Assembly: GCA_025093555.1 (NCBI GenBank)
Contig: JAIWNF010000011.1
Coordinates: forward strand, 186,001 to 250,000
Direction: 5' to 3'
DNA length: 64,000 bases
From: Circinella umbellata
Lineage: Eukaryota; Mucoromycota; Mucoromycetes; Mucorales; Lichtheimiaceae
Below the pieces are notes generated by a model. The model was not told the origin of the DNA and did not search any database. It saw nothing but the letters and a program-made list of their open reading frames with translations. Positions within the stretch are counted from its first letter, which is position 1. Every line of letters begins with the position of its first letter. This document shows, piece by piece, positions 48,534-61,359 of the stretch. A program made the translations under genes and the position numbers.

Positions 48534-50490
48534 ACTTGTGTGTGTTTGTTGTGCGTGTGTTTGAAATGCTTGTTGAGATACTTTGCCTTTATATAGCTTT
48601 TTTTAATCCAGTTTTAATTTTCCGTCTATTCTCATGACAACATGTTATCACCTTGGTGTGCTATCTAGTTGGTGTAGACAAGTTGACAACATGTTATTCA
48701 CTGCTCTATTATTATTACGTATCTTGTCTCAAATAAGAAGTAGGAAATCTAAAAGAAACAATTTCTTTGTTATGCTCAAATATTAATTCGCATGATTACA
48801 TTAGTAACCTATTCTATGCTATTACAAGAGTAAGGGGGTGGATCACGGATTTTCTTATCAATCTTGCATCAAACAAGAAATCAGAGAAGTAAAGATTCAT
48901 GTATTTTATTAAAAAGAATGACGTTCCTATTAAAATAAATGTAGTATAACTATTCAGAATCAGAGAAGAAGTGGTGTATGTATATGATATCTAGATAATG
49001 AATTCCGAAAATGAGGTTTAGCGATCACCAGATTTCATGGTTGGTTATCAAGTAAAGTAGGGTAGGGCATGGCCGATTAATATCTTATTATGATCAAACC
49101 TTTATATATAACAAAAGTGGTATAATGTTACGGTTACATTGGTAGCAAAACCTTCTTCGGGATAACGTTAACAAAAATAGTGGGAAAAGAATAAACAAGA
49201 CGCGCTGTCTTTTTGTGTCACTAAAATCAAACTCTAAAATGCGAGTTCAATTTTCGCTCGTCTATGCCAAAACCACTAATAATAACAACAATGAATACTA
49301 CTTATAGAGTGGTAAGATGGATAAGAATACGTAGCTTATATATTTATTGAATATATTGAAGAAAAGATAATAATAAAAAATAAAAATTAAGGCTAATGAA
49401 TAAGTATGTATAAAAAATAAAAATGAGAAGATTTCACGCAAAAATGAAATTATTACAGGGATTGAGAGGATTATTTCTTATAATGAACAAATCCCATCAA
49501 GGGTAAATTAAGGTGACGATAAAGAATGTAAAAATAGCACAGCGAATGTGCTCTATTATTCTTTGTTTTTATTATCATTTATCAAAAACCTAAAAAAAAC
49601 CCAAGCCATGTATGGAAGATTTTCATATTTTGGATGTTGACAAATAGAATATGAAAGACTTACAACCATATTGTTAAGCTACATAAGAATCTGTAACGAC
49701 GTGCTGTCATTTATTTTTGCTTCTAAACTGAACAGCAACGACTACAACAACTACTTTCTAATTAATTCACTGGTATTCCAGTCTCCTGAAATAACAATCA
49801 GTAATGATAAAGAAGAAGGACGTAGTAGAAGAAGAGGGAGATATCCAAGAGATCAATGAAGAAGATGCCGGTATCTTACAGATCCAAGTGAGCAAGATCA
49901 AATTATGCAATATTTGCATTATCAATGTACATGTATTCCCCAGATTGGTTAATAAATATTTGCAATATTTATTTTTCAAGTAGAATTAGTTATGCCTCTG
50001 ATGACTCGAGATAAATTTTATTAAATTTATTCGAGTAGTAGTATTGTACTCATCACTTGATAATCGAAATGATATACATATTCGATCATGTTTGATAAAA
50101 ATTGAAATCGTAGAGTAACAAATAAACCAATTACAAAGAAAAGGTGTTATTTTAGTACAACCAAAAGATGAAATGAGCAAATAAAAGCTAGTTTTTTTTA
50201 TTTTTCAGATTTGTGAGCAGCTTTTATCTCGTAGCAAGTAAAAAGTTCGGATATACAATATATTATAACGTCTTTGTTATGTCAAGTCTTACTATATTAC
50301 ATAATTGGTATAAACAGAAATAGAACCTGTCCTATTACTGTTGAGATTTATATACACTATCATCACACAACAACAAGAATAAAAAAAAGAAACATAAATT
50401 AAACCCATAAGTTTTCATTACGACACATTTGAACACAACACTGGTTAAATGTTATATATTTCATATTGATTATTTATACAGGGATATATT
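46731..50490. other. Gene-poor stretch (3.8 kb)
   Basis: AT-rich DNA with no complete gene. It contains the TG microsatellite at 48479-48530. A 58-codon frame from 49806 (MIKKKDVVEEEGDIQEINEE onward) has coding-like composition but no recognised family and no exon partners; it may be a relic. Confidence 0.45.
48479..48530. repeat. TG dinucleotide microsatellite, 26 units
   Basis: A perfect (TG)26 run, continued by imperfect TGTG and GTGCGTG pieces to about 48560. Confidence 0.95.
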
Positions 50491-51646
50491 TTAAATGATA
50501 ATAACTAGTACGAGTAAAATGATCAGCACAATAATTAGACAGCAGATACAATAGCCTGACTTGGATTCTGTATATAAAAACATTTTTCTATTAGTCTTCG
50601 AAAATCTTTTAGACAGAAAATATAATACTCAATATACCTTCTTCTTTTCGTAATATTTCTTTTACTCTGCCCATCGCTCGTTGTAACCGTCCTTGAGATC
50701 GATCTACTTGATCACCAAGATCGTCCAAGATCCTTATTGTTGACAAAATATATAAACATATAAGATTATACCAAGAGTAGTAATATAAAATAAATAATCC
50801 AACTTACATGGCTTGGTCATCAAACTCTTGATTCATAGTACCAGCTATCTCTTTGAGGTTGACTAATGTACCGGACATGCTATCCAAATGTGTGTCTTGT
50901 TCTTGCATCATTATCTATATATAAACATCCACATGAACTAATTAGTTACTTGGTATAGTCTTCCTTTTTTTTGGATGGAAAAAAAAACTTACCGTTTGTT
51001 GCTGATGCTCATCTTCAATATATCGATCATTATCCTGTTCTCTATTACTTCGGTATGAACTAGATCCTTCTCCTATATCAGAGCCCTATATTCCATTGGT
51101 GAATTAAAATTCGTTTCAATGTTCGTTATCTAATAGTGAATTTTCTTTTCTTTTCTTTCTTAATGTTTACACGGCATGCATCGTGGTCCAACTCAGCTTA
51201 CTTTTCCTTTCTTTGCAGGTGGATTTGCCATGGTATTTCGAATATTTTGTATCTTGTTTCGTGATTCTGTTAAAAACGAACGTCGAGAGTTTAGTTCAGA
51301 AGCCTTCAAATTGAACTTGCCAGGGTTGGCTTGAGAGACAGCAAATGCCTCGTCTAAATCGTCAAGATCTTGTTCGATTGCTTCAAGACATGAAGTAAGT
51401 TCATCAGCTGTCCACAAAAGTTCTTGATTTTTAGGGGAGGATACTGTTTGTTGAATACGTTTCCATGAATCGAACAAAACCGATGCATTATCCAAAGCAT
51501 CTTCTACTTGACTTTTTTTTATATAATCGGTTATTTTTCATCAGTTAATTTTGGTTGGGATATCATAAAATTCCATAGAATTGTATTATAAATCTATGTT
51601 TTAGTCGAGCTTACTGTTTCACGATGAGAAATGGATCGTCTTCCAT
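50491..51646 (-). CDS. TLG1: Endosomal/TGN t-SNARE, syntaxin-6/Tlg1 type
   Basis: Six exons (51646-51615, 51511-51202, 51085-50993, 50914-50808, 50732-50638, 50567-50491) join in frame to 237 aa. The N-terminus MEDDPFLIVK and WKRIQQTVSSPKNQELLW, LTSCLEAIEQDLDDLDEAF belong to the three-helix syntaxin-6 N-terminal domain. The SNARE motif (about residues 148-208) includes EFDDQAMILDDLGDQVDRSQ, whose Gln fits the zero layer, and ends GRLQRAMGRVKEIL. A C-terminal transmembrane anchor follows (CLIIVLIILLVLVIII). Four Cys-containing positions just before it (GYCICC) may be palmitoylated. Qc-SNAREs of this type act in fusion between endosomes and the trans-Golgi network. Confidence 0.92.
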
Positions 51647-54600
51647 GATCTTAATTGAGTAAATGTATATAATATGTTATTCATTGTTTAATGGCAAAGA
51701 TACTATCCAGAAAAGAGACCTATTATTACTTACCAAAAGTTAAGGAAAAGAAATAAAGGATAGTAGTAATTGTCCAAATGCGGAGTCATTTGCATTATTT
51801 CTTCACCAATTCGCTGTTATCAACATATTGTATGCAACACTAACATTTACGATACGTAGGATCAAAAATGACAATATCATGCTTTGTTAACTCCTTACTC
51901 TAATAAAATATACAAAAAAGCAATACTTCACTATAACTTCCTACCACGTTTCTCTATATGTTAAGGTCATGAAATAAAAAAAAATTATAGACAAACATGA
52001 AGTATAATAACTTTTTAACCTGGAAATGGATACTCATCTAGTCGTTTATAAACATGACAAAAAGTCTCGATGGCTTTTTGTACAGAGTCTCAGTTCCATG
52101 GTAGATCTTTAAGAATATATGAAGGTATATATGTGATGAGACATTACACAGAGACAATGTTACTCTATCATCAAAACCATATTTAAACTGCTAATAAGCA
52201 ACAAAATTTAAACAAGATGTGTCATTTTAGTGATATCGAACTAGAGCACACTGAGAAGCAGTATATTATGCTTCAATAAATGTAGAAATATCACCAGAAT
52301 ATATCAAAACGCATTGTATATAACAGCTTCACTAATTATCCATAAAACTAAAGCATTTTAATTTTTTTTTCATATGAATATATGAAGAGCAGATCGTAAT
52401 TAAATATTAAGAACAATGACTTGATTGGGAGATCGCGAGAAGGCATAATTTTCATGTAGTAGTCTAAACCCCATTTATAGCTTCTTCACGTGAATAGTTA
52501 TTTTACAAAGAGAATTACAGCAATCACACAAACTTAACATGTTACAATAATATGGTGCACATATAAATCAAACTCTGGTAGTTTAATAGTAATCGATGGA
52601 GTTTAGTTTGACTACTAATAAATATTAGGTAGTCGCTCTTTTACTTATGAGAACAATAATCATCAAGCTCTCCATTGTTATTCTAATTATTATTAAAGTG
52701 CTCGTAAAATTAGTTTCATAAAGTTACATCTCTACGAGCTCTAGAAAATGGATGAGTAACATCTTGAATTGACCAAGTTTAACTTACCATCTAATTTTAC
52801 TGTACAATTGGTTACTTTGCTACAAAAAGATGAACGCTATTTCAGCTGAGATTACCCAACAATCCAGATATCCATCACAGCGAGAAAAAAGGACTTGATA
52901 GAAATTTAAATGTCAATGTCAATGTCAATACCAAAAGACACAACGTAATTAAAAGTATGCATATTCTGTTACAGGGGTAATTCCTTCTTTATCTCTCTGT
53001 ATATAATTAATATAGTAATTGATTAGATGATTCTCCCCATCATTAAATCGATAATAGATATTATTTATTTATCATCTAACTATCTTAGCTTATATCAGAA
53101 TAAAGTTTTATACTATATTTCTTGTTCTTTTAGCAATACTTAAAAAATGTTCCATTGTATAAAGCGGTAAAAACGACCGAGATTACTGACTATTTGTTCA
53201 TCTTGGGAATAATCTGGAAGAGCATGTGAAAACGTAGTACCAATTTTTCTTCTTCTTTCATCTAATGTAATTTTTTCATATATATATTACATATACGAAA
53301 TATATTGCATGTGGACCCATGGCTATCACCTAAAAACGTCAATTAGTCTGGTTTAATTATATTTATTAATAATATATACACGCCATTCAGAAAAACATAT
53401 GTTTAATAAAGAAACACTCCCACACTTCTCATTTTTGCTGATAATATGAAACTCAGTGTAGTCTTTTTTTTCTCACTATATTAAATAAGACATTTCGGTT
53501 TTCACACCATTATAAGTCTGTTAGCTTGCACTGGGAAAAGACATATATTGAAACAAAGACGGTAATATGGTCATTCATGCTCAGAAACTTTAACTTATTG
53601 GCCCCGCGGATCCCGAGAATTGTTCCTGTTATTTGGTAGCCGGAGACTTCGAAGCTTTTTACTTATTAGGGAAGATGTGACCGATAGATTGGGCCCCGGA
53701 AATGGCTAAATAATATCCCGTCGATCAAGCGTGAAATTAGGCGCTACAATTAAATATACCTTATTTTTCTGTGTTTTCATATTAACATTAGCAGTTATAT
53801 GATTTATTACATATTGCTAAGCTGTAGAGAATTAGATCTGAAGATAAAAGTTTTATAGAGAATGGTTTGAATTGAATGGCTGAATAGAGTATTGTCTTTG
53901 CACAAAGAAAAGCCTCGAGCAACTCTTTTTTTTTCAAATAAGTTTGTAGTGTCCTATTACTAGTTTGGCTTGCCGGCTTGTGGGGTATGAATAGAATTCA
54001 GACAAAAATGATTCAAACTGTTAGGAGACTGTAGGAGATCAAAGCAGCTCAATTTTTACTAAAAAGGAAAGCAGGATCGGCATTTCTCAAATCGAAACAT
54101 ATTTGATCTAATAAGCATATGCAAAAATAACACATCATTCACTATTGGTAGTATGATATGTGTGAAAAAAACGAGTTATTATCTCTAGATGTTATCTGGA
54201 AACATAATTGGGAATAAATGTATATACTGGAGAAATTGTTGTTGTCTCCCCGATTTTGTGAACAGAATGCTATCAAGTTTATCTCCAGCAAGATTCAGTT
54301 GTGTACTTTCTGACATAAGCTTCTCACGATCGATAATAATAGGCCTGCACTCCTCATTTGGATTTGCTATTAATTGATGATCACACACTACTTGATTATG
54401 AAACACCAAAGTAACGTGTATTGATTTCTTTCTTTCTTTTTTACCTAATGATTTGACATAATATATTTTTATAAAAAAAAACCACGAGATTGTTTATTGC
54501 AATTTTATTCCTGGTGTTGATTTGTAGGTTACACACCCTGAGCACGGAGCAGGCAAGTGAACGCATGTTAGCGACTATATAATGTAATAATTCACGTACT

Positions 54601-55093
54601 AAAAGTACTGTATTTTTTTTATTATACCTTTCCACTTATTATACTATAATTATTAATATTGCTTTACTACTATGGCTGGGTTGGGCAGTGAAAAAGAAAA
54701 TTGAATTGTTGCCAGATTACCATTTCCAATTTTTTACTTGTGACATTTTTTTTTTGTTATAAGCATCATAAATTCACTCATGTATTATGTCAGATTTTTG
54801 TTGTCAGATGATTTATATATATATAGTTTAATAAACCTATTTGACATGTTTTCAAAACTGTGAGGTGGGACACTTAAAGGTGATACAAACAAAACGCTTT
54901 ACTGATTTTGTTGATGTCCGATTTGATTGGAGAAAAACGGAATATAGAGTTCAGCAAATTTCTTTTCTCGTTTTTTATTTTTGCTTCCACTTTCTTTGCT
55001 TCTTTCGCGTTTCTGCAAGTTGCCAAACAACGCTCTTTTTAACAGGTCTGTTAAGTTTCTCTTTCTCCTTTCCTTTATACCTCTTTACTCTTG
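51647..55093. other. Gene-poor stretch with possible relics (3.4 kb)
   Basis: AT-rich except for a GC-richer patch at about 53598-53750 (GGCCCCGCGG, GGGCCCCGG). A short TGTCAA tandem repeat lies at about 52910-52928. A minus-strand frame at 54185-54409 (ECRPIIIDREKLMSESTQLN, LAGDKLDSILFTKSGRQQQF) looks coding in composition but has no partner exons. Nothing could be assigned to a family. Confidence 0.45.
54185..54409 (-). pseudogene. Unidentified short coding relic
   Basis: A 74-codon open frame with balanced protein-like composition, rich in charged residues, unlike the surrounding simple AT sequence. No upstream or downstream exon could be joined by clear splice sites, and no family is recognised. 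It may be a chance frame. Confidence 0.2.
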
Positions 55094-56427
55094 ATGAGAT
55101 TGGTTATTCGTTCAGACTATGATGAAGTATCAAGCTATGCTGGTAAGTATTTTATTCTTTTCTCTCTTTTTTATAATCCGCACAGCTTTTCGTGATAAAA
55201 ATAAGATAAGTCGTTTTTTCTCACCCTTTTTCTTTTTTGAAAATAATTAGCCAACTACGTAAAGGAACGTATAAAACAATTTGTTCCAACACCAGAGCGA
55301 CCTTTTGTACTTGGATTACCAACGGGCTCTTCGCCAGTTGGAACGTATCAAAAATTAATCACACTTTATAGAGAAGGACAACTCAGTTTTGAAAACGTTG
55401 TGACGTTTAACATGGACGAATATGTCGGCCTTCCGCGTGACCATCCAGAATCATACCACTCATTTATGTGGAATAATTTATTCGTACATATAGACATAAA
55501 ATCTGAAAACGTTAATATTTTGGATGGGAATGCACCAGACTTGGACGAAGAATGCAAACGATTTGAAGCAAAAATAGCATCACTTGGTGGTGTCGAGCTT
55601 TTTTTAAGCGGAATTGGGCCGGATGGACATATTGCTTTCAATGAACCTGGTTCTTCATTAACATCACGCACACGTGTAAAAACGCTTGCATACGAAACGA
55701 TCATTGCAAATACTCGATTTTTCGATGGCGATGTGGCCAAAGTGCCCAAACTGGCATTGACTGTCGGTGTTGCGTAGGTTCTTTTGAAAAAATCTTTATT
55801 ATATATTTAGCGCAAGTTTATAATGTGTACAAACTTAAACTGGTATTCTATTCTTGTCTAGTACCATCATGGACGCTCGTGAAGTTATGGTTATTATTAC
55901 TGGTGCACATAAGGTACCAAAAAAAAATACTAAAATGCATGTGATTTTGATCTTGCTAATAAGTTTATTATTACATGCAGGCTATTGCACTCGGAAAATG
56001 TGTCGAAGAAAGTGTCAGCCACATGTGGACCGTGTCAGCTATCCAACTCCATCCAAAAGGTATTATTGTGTGTGACGAAGATGCAACATTGGAGCTGCAT
56101 GTCAAGGTAATAAACATCATTTATATGTGTTATACTACATATACCAAATACTTGTTCAACCATAACTAAAAAATATGGTTGAATTCTCAGACTGTTAAAT
56201 ATTTCAAGTCAATTGAACATGTTCACCATACACTCATTGGAGCCGATAATATTTCGCTGCAAGGTAATGCAATACGTTCAAAAATTAAAAACCGACTTGA
56301 TACCTGACTTTACACCAGTATTAACTTTTCTCTTTTCGTTAATGGCTCCTTATAAATAGGAGGTATTAAACAATTAAAAAGTAACGTAACGGGTGAGCAG
56401 CTGGTTATGCAAAGCCCGTACGAATAA
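55094..56427 (+). CDS. NAG1: Glucosamine-6-phosphate deaminase
   Basis: Six exons (55094-55142, 55251-55773, 55862-55913, 55981-56106, 56191-56263, 56360-56427) join in frame to 296 aa. Catalytic residues fall at the same positions as in E. coli NagB: D72 (FNMDEYVGL), D141 and H143 ([11 protein letters not shown]) and E148. Also conserved are LGLPTGSSP near residue 40, [20 protein letters not shown] and [12 protein letters not shown]. The enzyme turns glucosamine-6-phosphate into fructose-6-phosphate and ammonia in N-acetylglucosamine breakdown, relevant to a chitin-walled fungus. The fourth residue set LEEG-like region appears as VEESVSHMW. The exon 2 donor is GTAGGT, which splits an Ala codon; reading on would hit a stop at once, so the site is needed. 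Confidence 0.94.
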
Positions 56428-59230
56428 TCAATACCAAATTTATAATCCAAGAGTATAGCAAGGAGTACTTTGTTTACGCTGATGTTGTACTACCACCAAC
56501 TTTACAACATCAATGCTGCACTCACTATCATTTTTGTTCTCTGTATCTTCTGTCTATTATTAATAAATATTACATTTTTGACGTTCCCACCAAGACTATA
56601 CCTAAGCGAATTTATCAAGTTCTTATTTATTGATGTGAATTGGGTATGCTATATATTTTAAATACTAATGTTACTGTTAAATTCAGGTCATTTCAGGGTC
56701 TCATGCACAACATTATTGTACAACAGAACCTTGTTTTGGACTAAACGGTAAAGTTACTGGTAATCGCGGGTACCGCTATATAACTTATGTAAGACGTTTA
56801 TCCCATTTACTTATTGCATCATTATCGATGGCATCAGAAACGTGAGCTTTGTTTATTTATCTACCTGGTTCTCAGCAATTGTTATATTTTAATTCTTTGG
56901 TAAAAAAAAATGAAAATATGTCATGCATCAGCACTTGCATGAGTTATTTTTTAGTAGCTTGATACGTGTACGTATGTACATTTCTATGGAAAAGAATTAT
57001 TTATCGTAAGAATTATCGTGTTCAACGGCAAAGTTTGTAAGATAACAAAACATTACATATAATCGAAAAATCTGGCGCATCGGTGAAATAACTGCTATCT
57101 CTTTTAATCCGGTATATGGTAGAGAATACCCCGGAATCTTCCAGGTTGTGTACACAGACCAATATTCAAATCGCATATGATTTGCGACGATCATACTCGA
57201 TTTGGAAATGTTTTTCCACGGTGTATTGAGCCAATCATCACTTACCCCCAAACAAGCGTAATCACATGTCAATATTTTTTATAAAATGAGTTTATTATTT
57301 GACATCCAATATTTCCCTTTAAGATTGACCATTGACAAGAATGTAATAATTTCAGAAAAAACTTGTATGATTCGCACCATAAAAATCCCTTTTTTTTAAA
57401 ATGCTGCGAGCTCATCACATGAAAAGCTTATCTGGAAATGTTTATTATTATCATTTATGAGGCAATTGCCAATTAGTTAATCTACATAATGATACATCTA
57501 ATATTAACAGTATTTATTACCTCACGGCAAAAAATGATATTACTATACTCATATTTATACTTTCACTAATATTTTCCAGCCTCATATTCTTAATATCAAA
57601 TTCGTGGACGACAGCTTGTTTTTCACCTCATATAATTTAGAAGTAGGAATATAGATAGACAAAAAGCTACCGTCCTCAAAATTGAAGTTACCATTTAGCG
57701 AAGTAAAATGGGAGGGCATATATTATTAGGGAAAAAGCAATAATAATAAGTAGACAGTAAGAAATTTTACCAACATCATATGGATCTTTACAAGAATATT
57801 ATAACTAGGTCAAAATTATTGTTTACTTATGAAAAACTAATTTGTTTGACCAGCGCCTGTAGCCATGTGGTCCGTTCCTTGCGGTACACTGCTGAGAATT
57901 TACTTTCTCATCAATGGCCTCATAATTATACTTACTTTATGCAGCTCGATTATTCGTATTCAAAGTCATACTCTTATTCCAAACGCTTCGTTCCTTTCCT
58001 TGAAAATGAGAAATCCGTTAATAATCTCTCTCATTTTCTAGCTATCAATTTAATGACTATGATGCGATAGCTAATTAAAAATATAATCAACAAGTAGAGT
58101 AGAAGAGTTAATATGTGAAAGAAACTGAGCAATAAAAATCATATATATGTACAAAAACTATCTTACTATCCTGAACAAGTCCCCCCTCATAACTTTAACA
58201 GATACTTTTTTTTATCGTGTGGAGACAGTTTATGGAATATTTATATATTTTCGTAAGGTTATTACCGTTAAGAGACATATATACTTACCCATTAGTTATA
58301 GTCTGTTTGCGCTTCTTGGAGAATGGGAACCTTATGTATAAACCTGCTATTACTTGTTTTCTATAACTTTAGGAATACACACAAGAGTTTCCTTTGTCAC
58401 CCGATAAATCCATCAAAGCTTAATTTTATAAAGCTATAAAAAAAAGAGATGATAGTAGTCGAGTACCACTAGAAGACCCGAATATCCAAAAGGAACGTGC
58501 TTATATAAGTAATTATGAGATACTTCTATGGTATTTTTAGCCTCTTTTTGATATATAGTTGATGATACAGTATTTCCTGCGAGAGCCTGGTTCTAGTTGT
58601 TTATCTAAAAATGGGGGATCCGACTATACTTTCATTTGGTTGCTATTCAACAACAGCCTGGAAATCATTTGAATTTTTCTTGGTAGGTATTATAGATGTT
58701 AGTATCTTCAAGCAATACTGTATTTAAAAATAAAAAACTATTTTTCGAGTTTTATTCTTGTTTTATATCTATTTTGTTTTTTATTGAGACTTCCCATACT
58801 TAAAATAATGGACCGGTAAATATCAGGAGCTATAATCAACAAGTAGGAACCTTGTGCAAATATAATTAATTCATCCACTTTTATATGTTACACAATACTT
58901 ATCCTCTTGTTGAAATATTGGGGTTTATACTTATAGTAAAATATCATATTTTGACAAAACTTTTTTAAGTGGCACTTCTCGATGGGAAATATTTTTTTCT
59001 ATGATAAAAACTGTTCCGTAATATTTCTTCAGAATACTTCAATCAACATATATTACGATTCAAAGGTTTATAGCTTCTCATTTCGGACAATTTTTTGTCT
59101 AATGAAGCGTTCAATGTGTGATTGAAGAGGTGGTAGTAACTTAGAAGTGTCAGCTGTGGAACTTTTGGGTAAAGGTCAAGTTAGCGTGGGACATTCGTGA
59201 AGTAATTTCTATCCGCTTTGAATATCAAGA
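56428..59230. other. Gene-poor stretch (2.8 kb)
   Basis: AT-rich with no complete gene. A minus-strand frame at 56997-57272 (MRFEYWSVYTTWKIPGYSLP) and a plus-strand frame at 57780-58070 have some coding character but no recognised family. They may be relics like those further right. Confidence 0.4.
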
Positions 59231-59611
59231 ATGGAATCAGATGAGGAGAAAACAGCTATATTTGTTAAATGCCTTGCGATAGACTGCATGAATGATTACG
59301 TGCCAACAATTGGAGATATAGTGCTTCTTAATCGCATTTGTCTAATTGTTTCATCGCGAGCCGCTACTTTAGCTGGGGCAGGGATAAAAGCTATTATTGA
59401 GCGCCAAAATATACTCACAATATCAAGCGATTTCATTATTATAGGTGTGAGTGGATAAACATTTGAAAAGTACCCATATATGCAATAAAGTGTAGAGCGT
59501 TAGATTAATGGTTTGATAATAAAGTCTCACAGCGTATACACTTAGGTATTGCAAAAGATGGAGGAAGTATTGGAGGTACCCATGTTGTCATTCTGTTCAC
59601 TGATTTCAGAA
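59231..59611 (+). pseudogene. Hexokinase C-terminal relic
   Basis: A 75-codon frame (59231-59458) reads NRICLIVSSRAATLAGAGIK followed by AIIERQNIL. This matches the conserved hexokinase helix before the C-terminal lobe, normally R-x-I-C-x-x-V-x-x-R-A-A-x-L-(A/S)-A. It then degenerates at FIIIGVSG-stop. About 85 bp later, at about 59544, LGIAKDGGSIGGT resembles the terminal hexokinase motif (AxDGSGxGAA). The catalytic N-terminal domain was not found upstream. The piece is therefore a truncated, eroded gene copy, not a functional kinase. It implies a full-length hexokinase paralogue elsewhere in the genome. Confidence 0.7.
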
Positions 59612-59864
59612 AGTAAAGTCACTGATTTTAAATTCGACGTCGTGCAAAAATATTAGTGACCAAGAATGATCTTGGTCGATCCAAAAGTAAAGTTATGTTC
59701 ACATGTTGTTTACTTTTACTTGTCGCTTTATAGTAATTATTCAATAGCATTATTGACATTCTACTTGTCATAAAGGAAGAGCGATTTTGTATTGATCTTT
59801 ATACTTTTTTTTCTTTATATTTTACAGTCATTCTGAATGATTATGCAATTTTTTTAATGAATAT

Positions 59865-60970
59865 GTGCAACTAGATGTTGTTGGTGAGACTGGAGTTAAG
59901 CCCATGAATCTTGTTGTTAATGAAAAGTTACTCGCTATCGAAATAATAAGTTCTCAAACGCACTTTTTAGTGAATAAATCTCTTGAGAGGCCTTCTAATT
60001 CAGTAATGAATTCAGTAGTGGATGAGCGGAGCAATGGGGATGCTTATATGGAGTCATGCAATAAGAGAGGGTATGCAGTTTATTCTGATAGATGCAATCG
60101 AGTTTTCATTTAATTTTTCAGCAAATGCTTAAATGCTTCTGCTACTGCTAGAGCATTAAACGTTTATATCGGCGCCGCGCAAATACGGGCCAAACCTTAT
60201 TATAAAAGACCGTGAAAGCATCTTTGAGAAGAAGAAAAAGACATGTCGGTGTCCTATTCTTGGAGAAGAGCATAAATATTTTTTATGACATTGATGAGAA
60301 TTCATCTGCCGTTATCAGCAAAGTGGTAGAAATTTTGAAACATAATTTTAATAATATCAACGTTTCTTATAGTACGTACTGTTTACAACTTTATGACAAC
60401 TCAATGTAATCTGTCCAGTAAGCAAGCACAGTTTCAACTTGTAAAAAGGAACAACGAAGAACGATTCAACAAAGATACAATCGGGTTAAAAAAAATGGCA
60501 GCAAACTGACCTGAATCTCAATAAAAGTTGTGTCTTTCTTGATGAATCAGCCCTTCATATTAATTTGAAACGAGGCATCATGCCTTGATCAAAGAAAGGA
60601 ACTCCTTCATTGTCACAATACCTACAACGAAAGAGAATACACCATCGATTTTAAGCGCAATACCGGTATCTACTATCAGGTTTTAACAATTTCAGCTTGA
60701 GAGGTCTAAAGCGAATCAAAAAGAGAAAGCTTGAACGTGCGTCTGATAGATATAGTATAGAAGCAGTGTCAGGAATTACCTGAGATTTTTGAAGGCAGCT
60801 TGATAAAATAGACAAGTATCCCAAAATAAAGAGAAAACGCCTTGTCATAGATAACGCTCCTCTCCATAGCTCAACTGGCATAGGAAACGATATTCATTCT
60901 TGAGGATATCAATATGTTTATCTTTTATCATACCTATCCAAATTTGACACTAGTCCACTTTAGATAATTA
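59865..60970 (+). pseudogene. Decayed IS630/Tc1-mariner-type transposase
   Basis: Broken frames in one direction match the IS630-type transposases common in Mucoromycota. From left to right they are: an N-terminal linker frame (59865-60113); a helix-turn-helix-like piece (TARALNVYIGAAQIRAK, ~60145); a middle segment (SSAVISKVVEILKHNFNNIN, 60300); the first catalytic region CVFLDESALHINLKRG (~60530) followed by SKKGTPS; and the second, RLVIDNAPLHSSTGIG (~60845), then the YQYVYLL-type strand. Several in-frame stops and shifts separate them, so the element is dead. No terminal inverted repeats were identified for this copy. Confidence 0.75.
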
Positions 60971-61359
60971 CCAAATAGTTCTTTTACTTTACCAAGTTCA
61001 AATATGGTTACCCGATTAAATGACCCTTGATTGTAATGGTATTTATCAACGGAATGCTAATCTTTTAATGCGAGATCGTTGGCATGATTTAGTAGTACAG
61101 ATCCTGTTGACGTCTTCCGTGGTTCGTTGCGCCTACGAAAAGCACTGTTCAAGCAGTTCAGAGTACGTTTACTTGAACTTGCATCCAAAATGTCTTCAAG
61201 CGAATACTCCTTTACATTGTTCATTAATTATAGATTTCATGGAGATTTTTTGCCGTAATCGCGTCATTACTTCATTTTTTCAATTCTACCGTAAATTTGT
61301 CGTCCAATGGTACAAATTAATTAAATCGTTTTATTGTCATTTTGCTCAGAATTCGTAGC

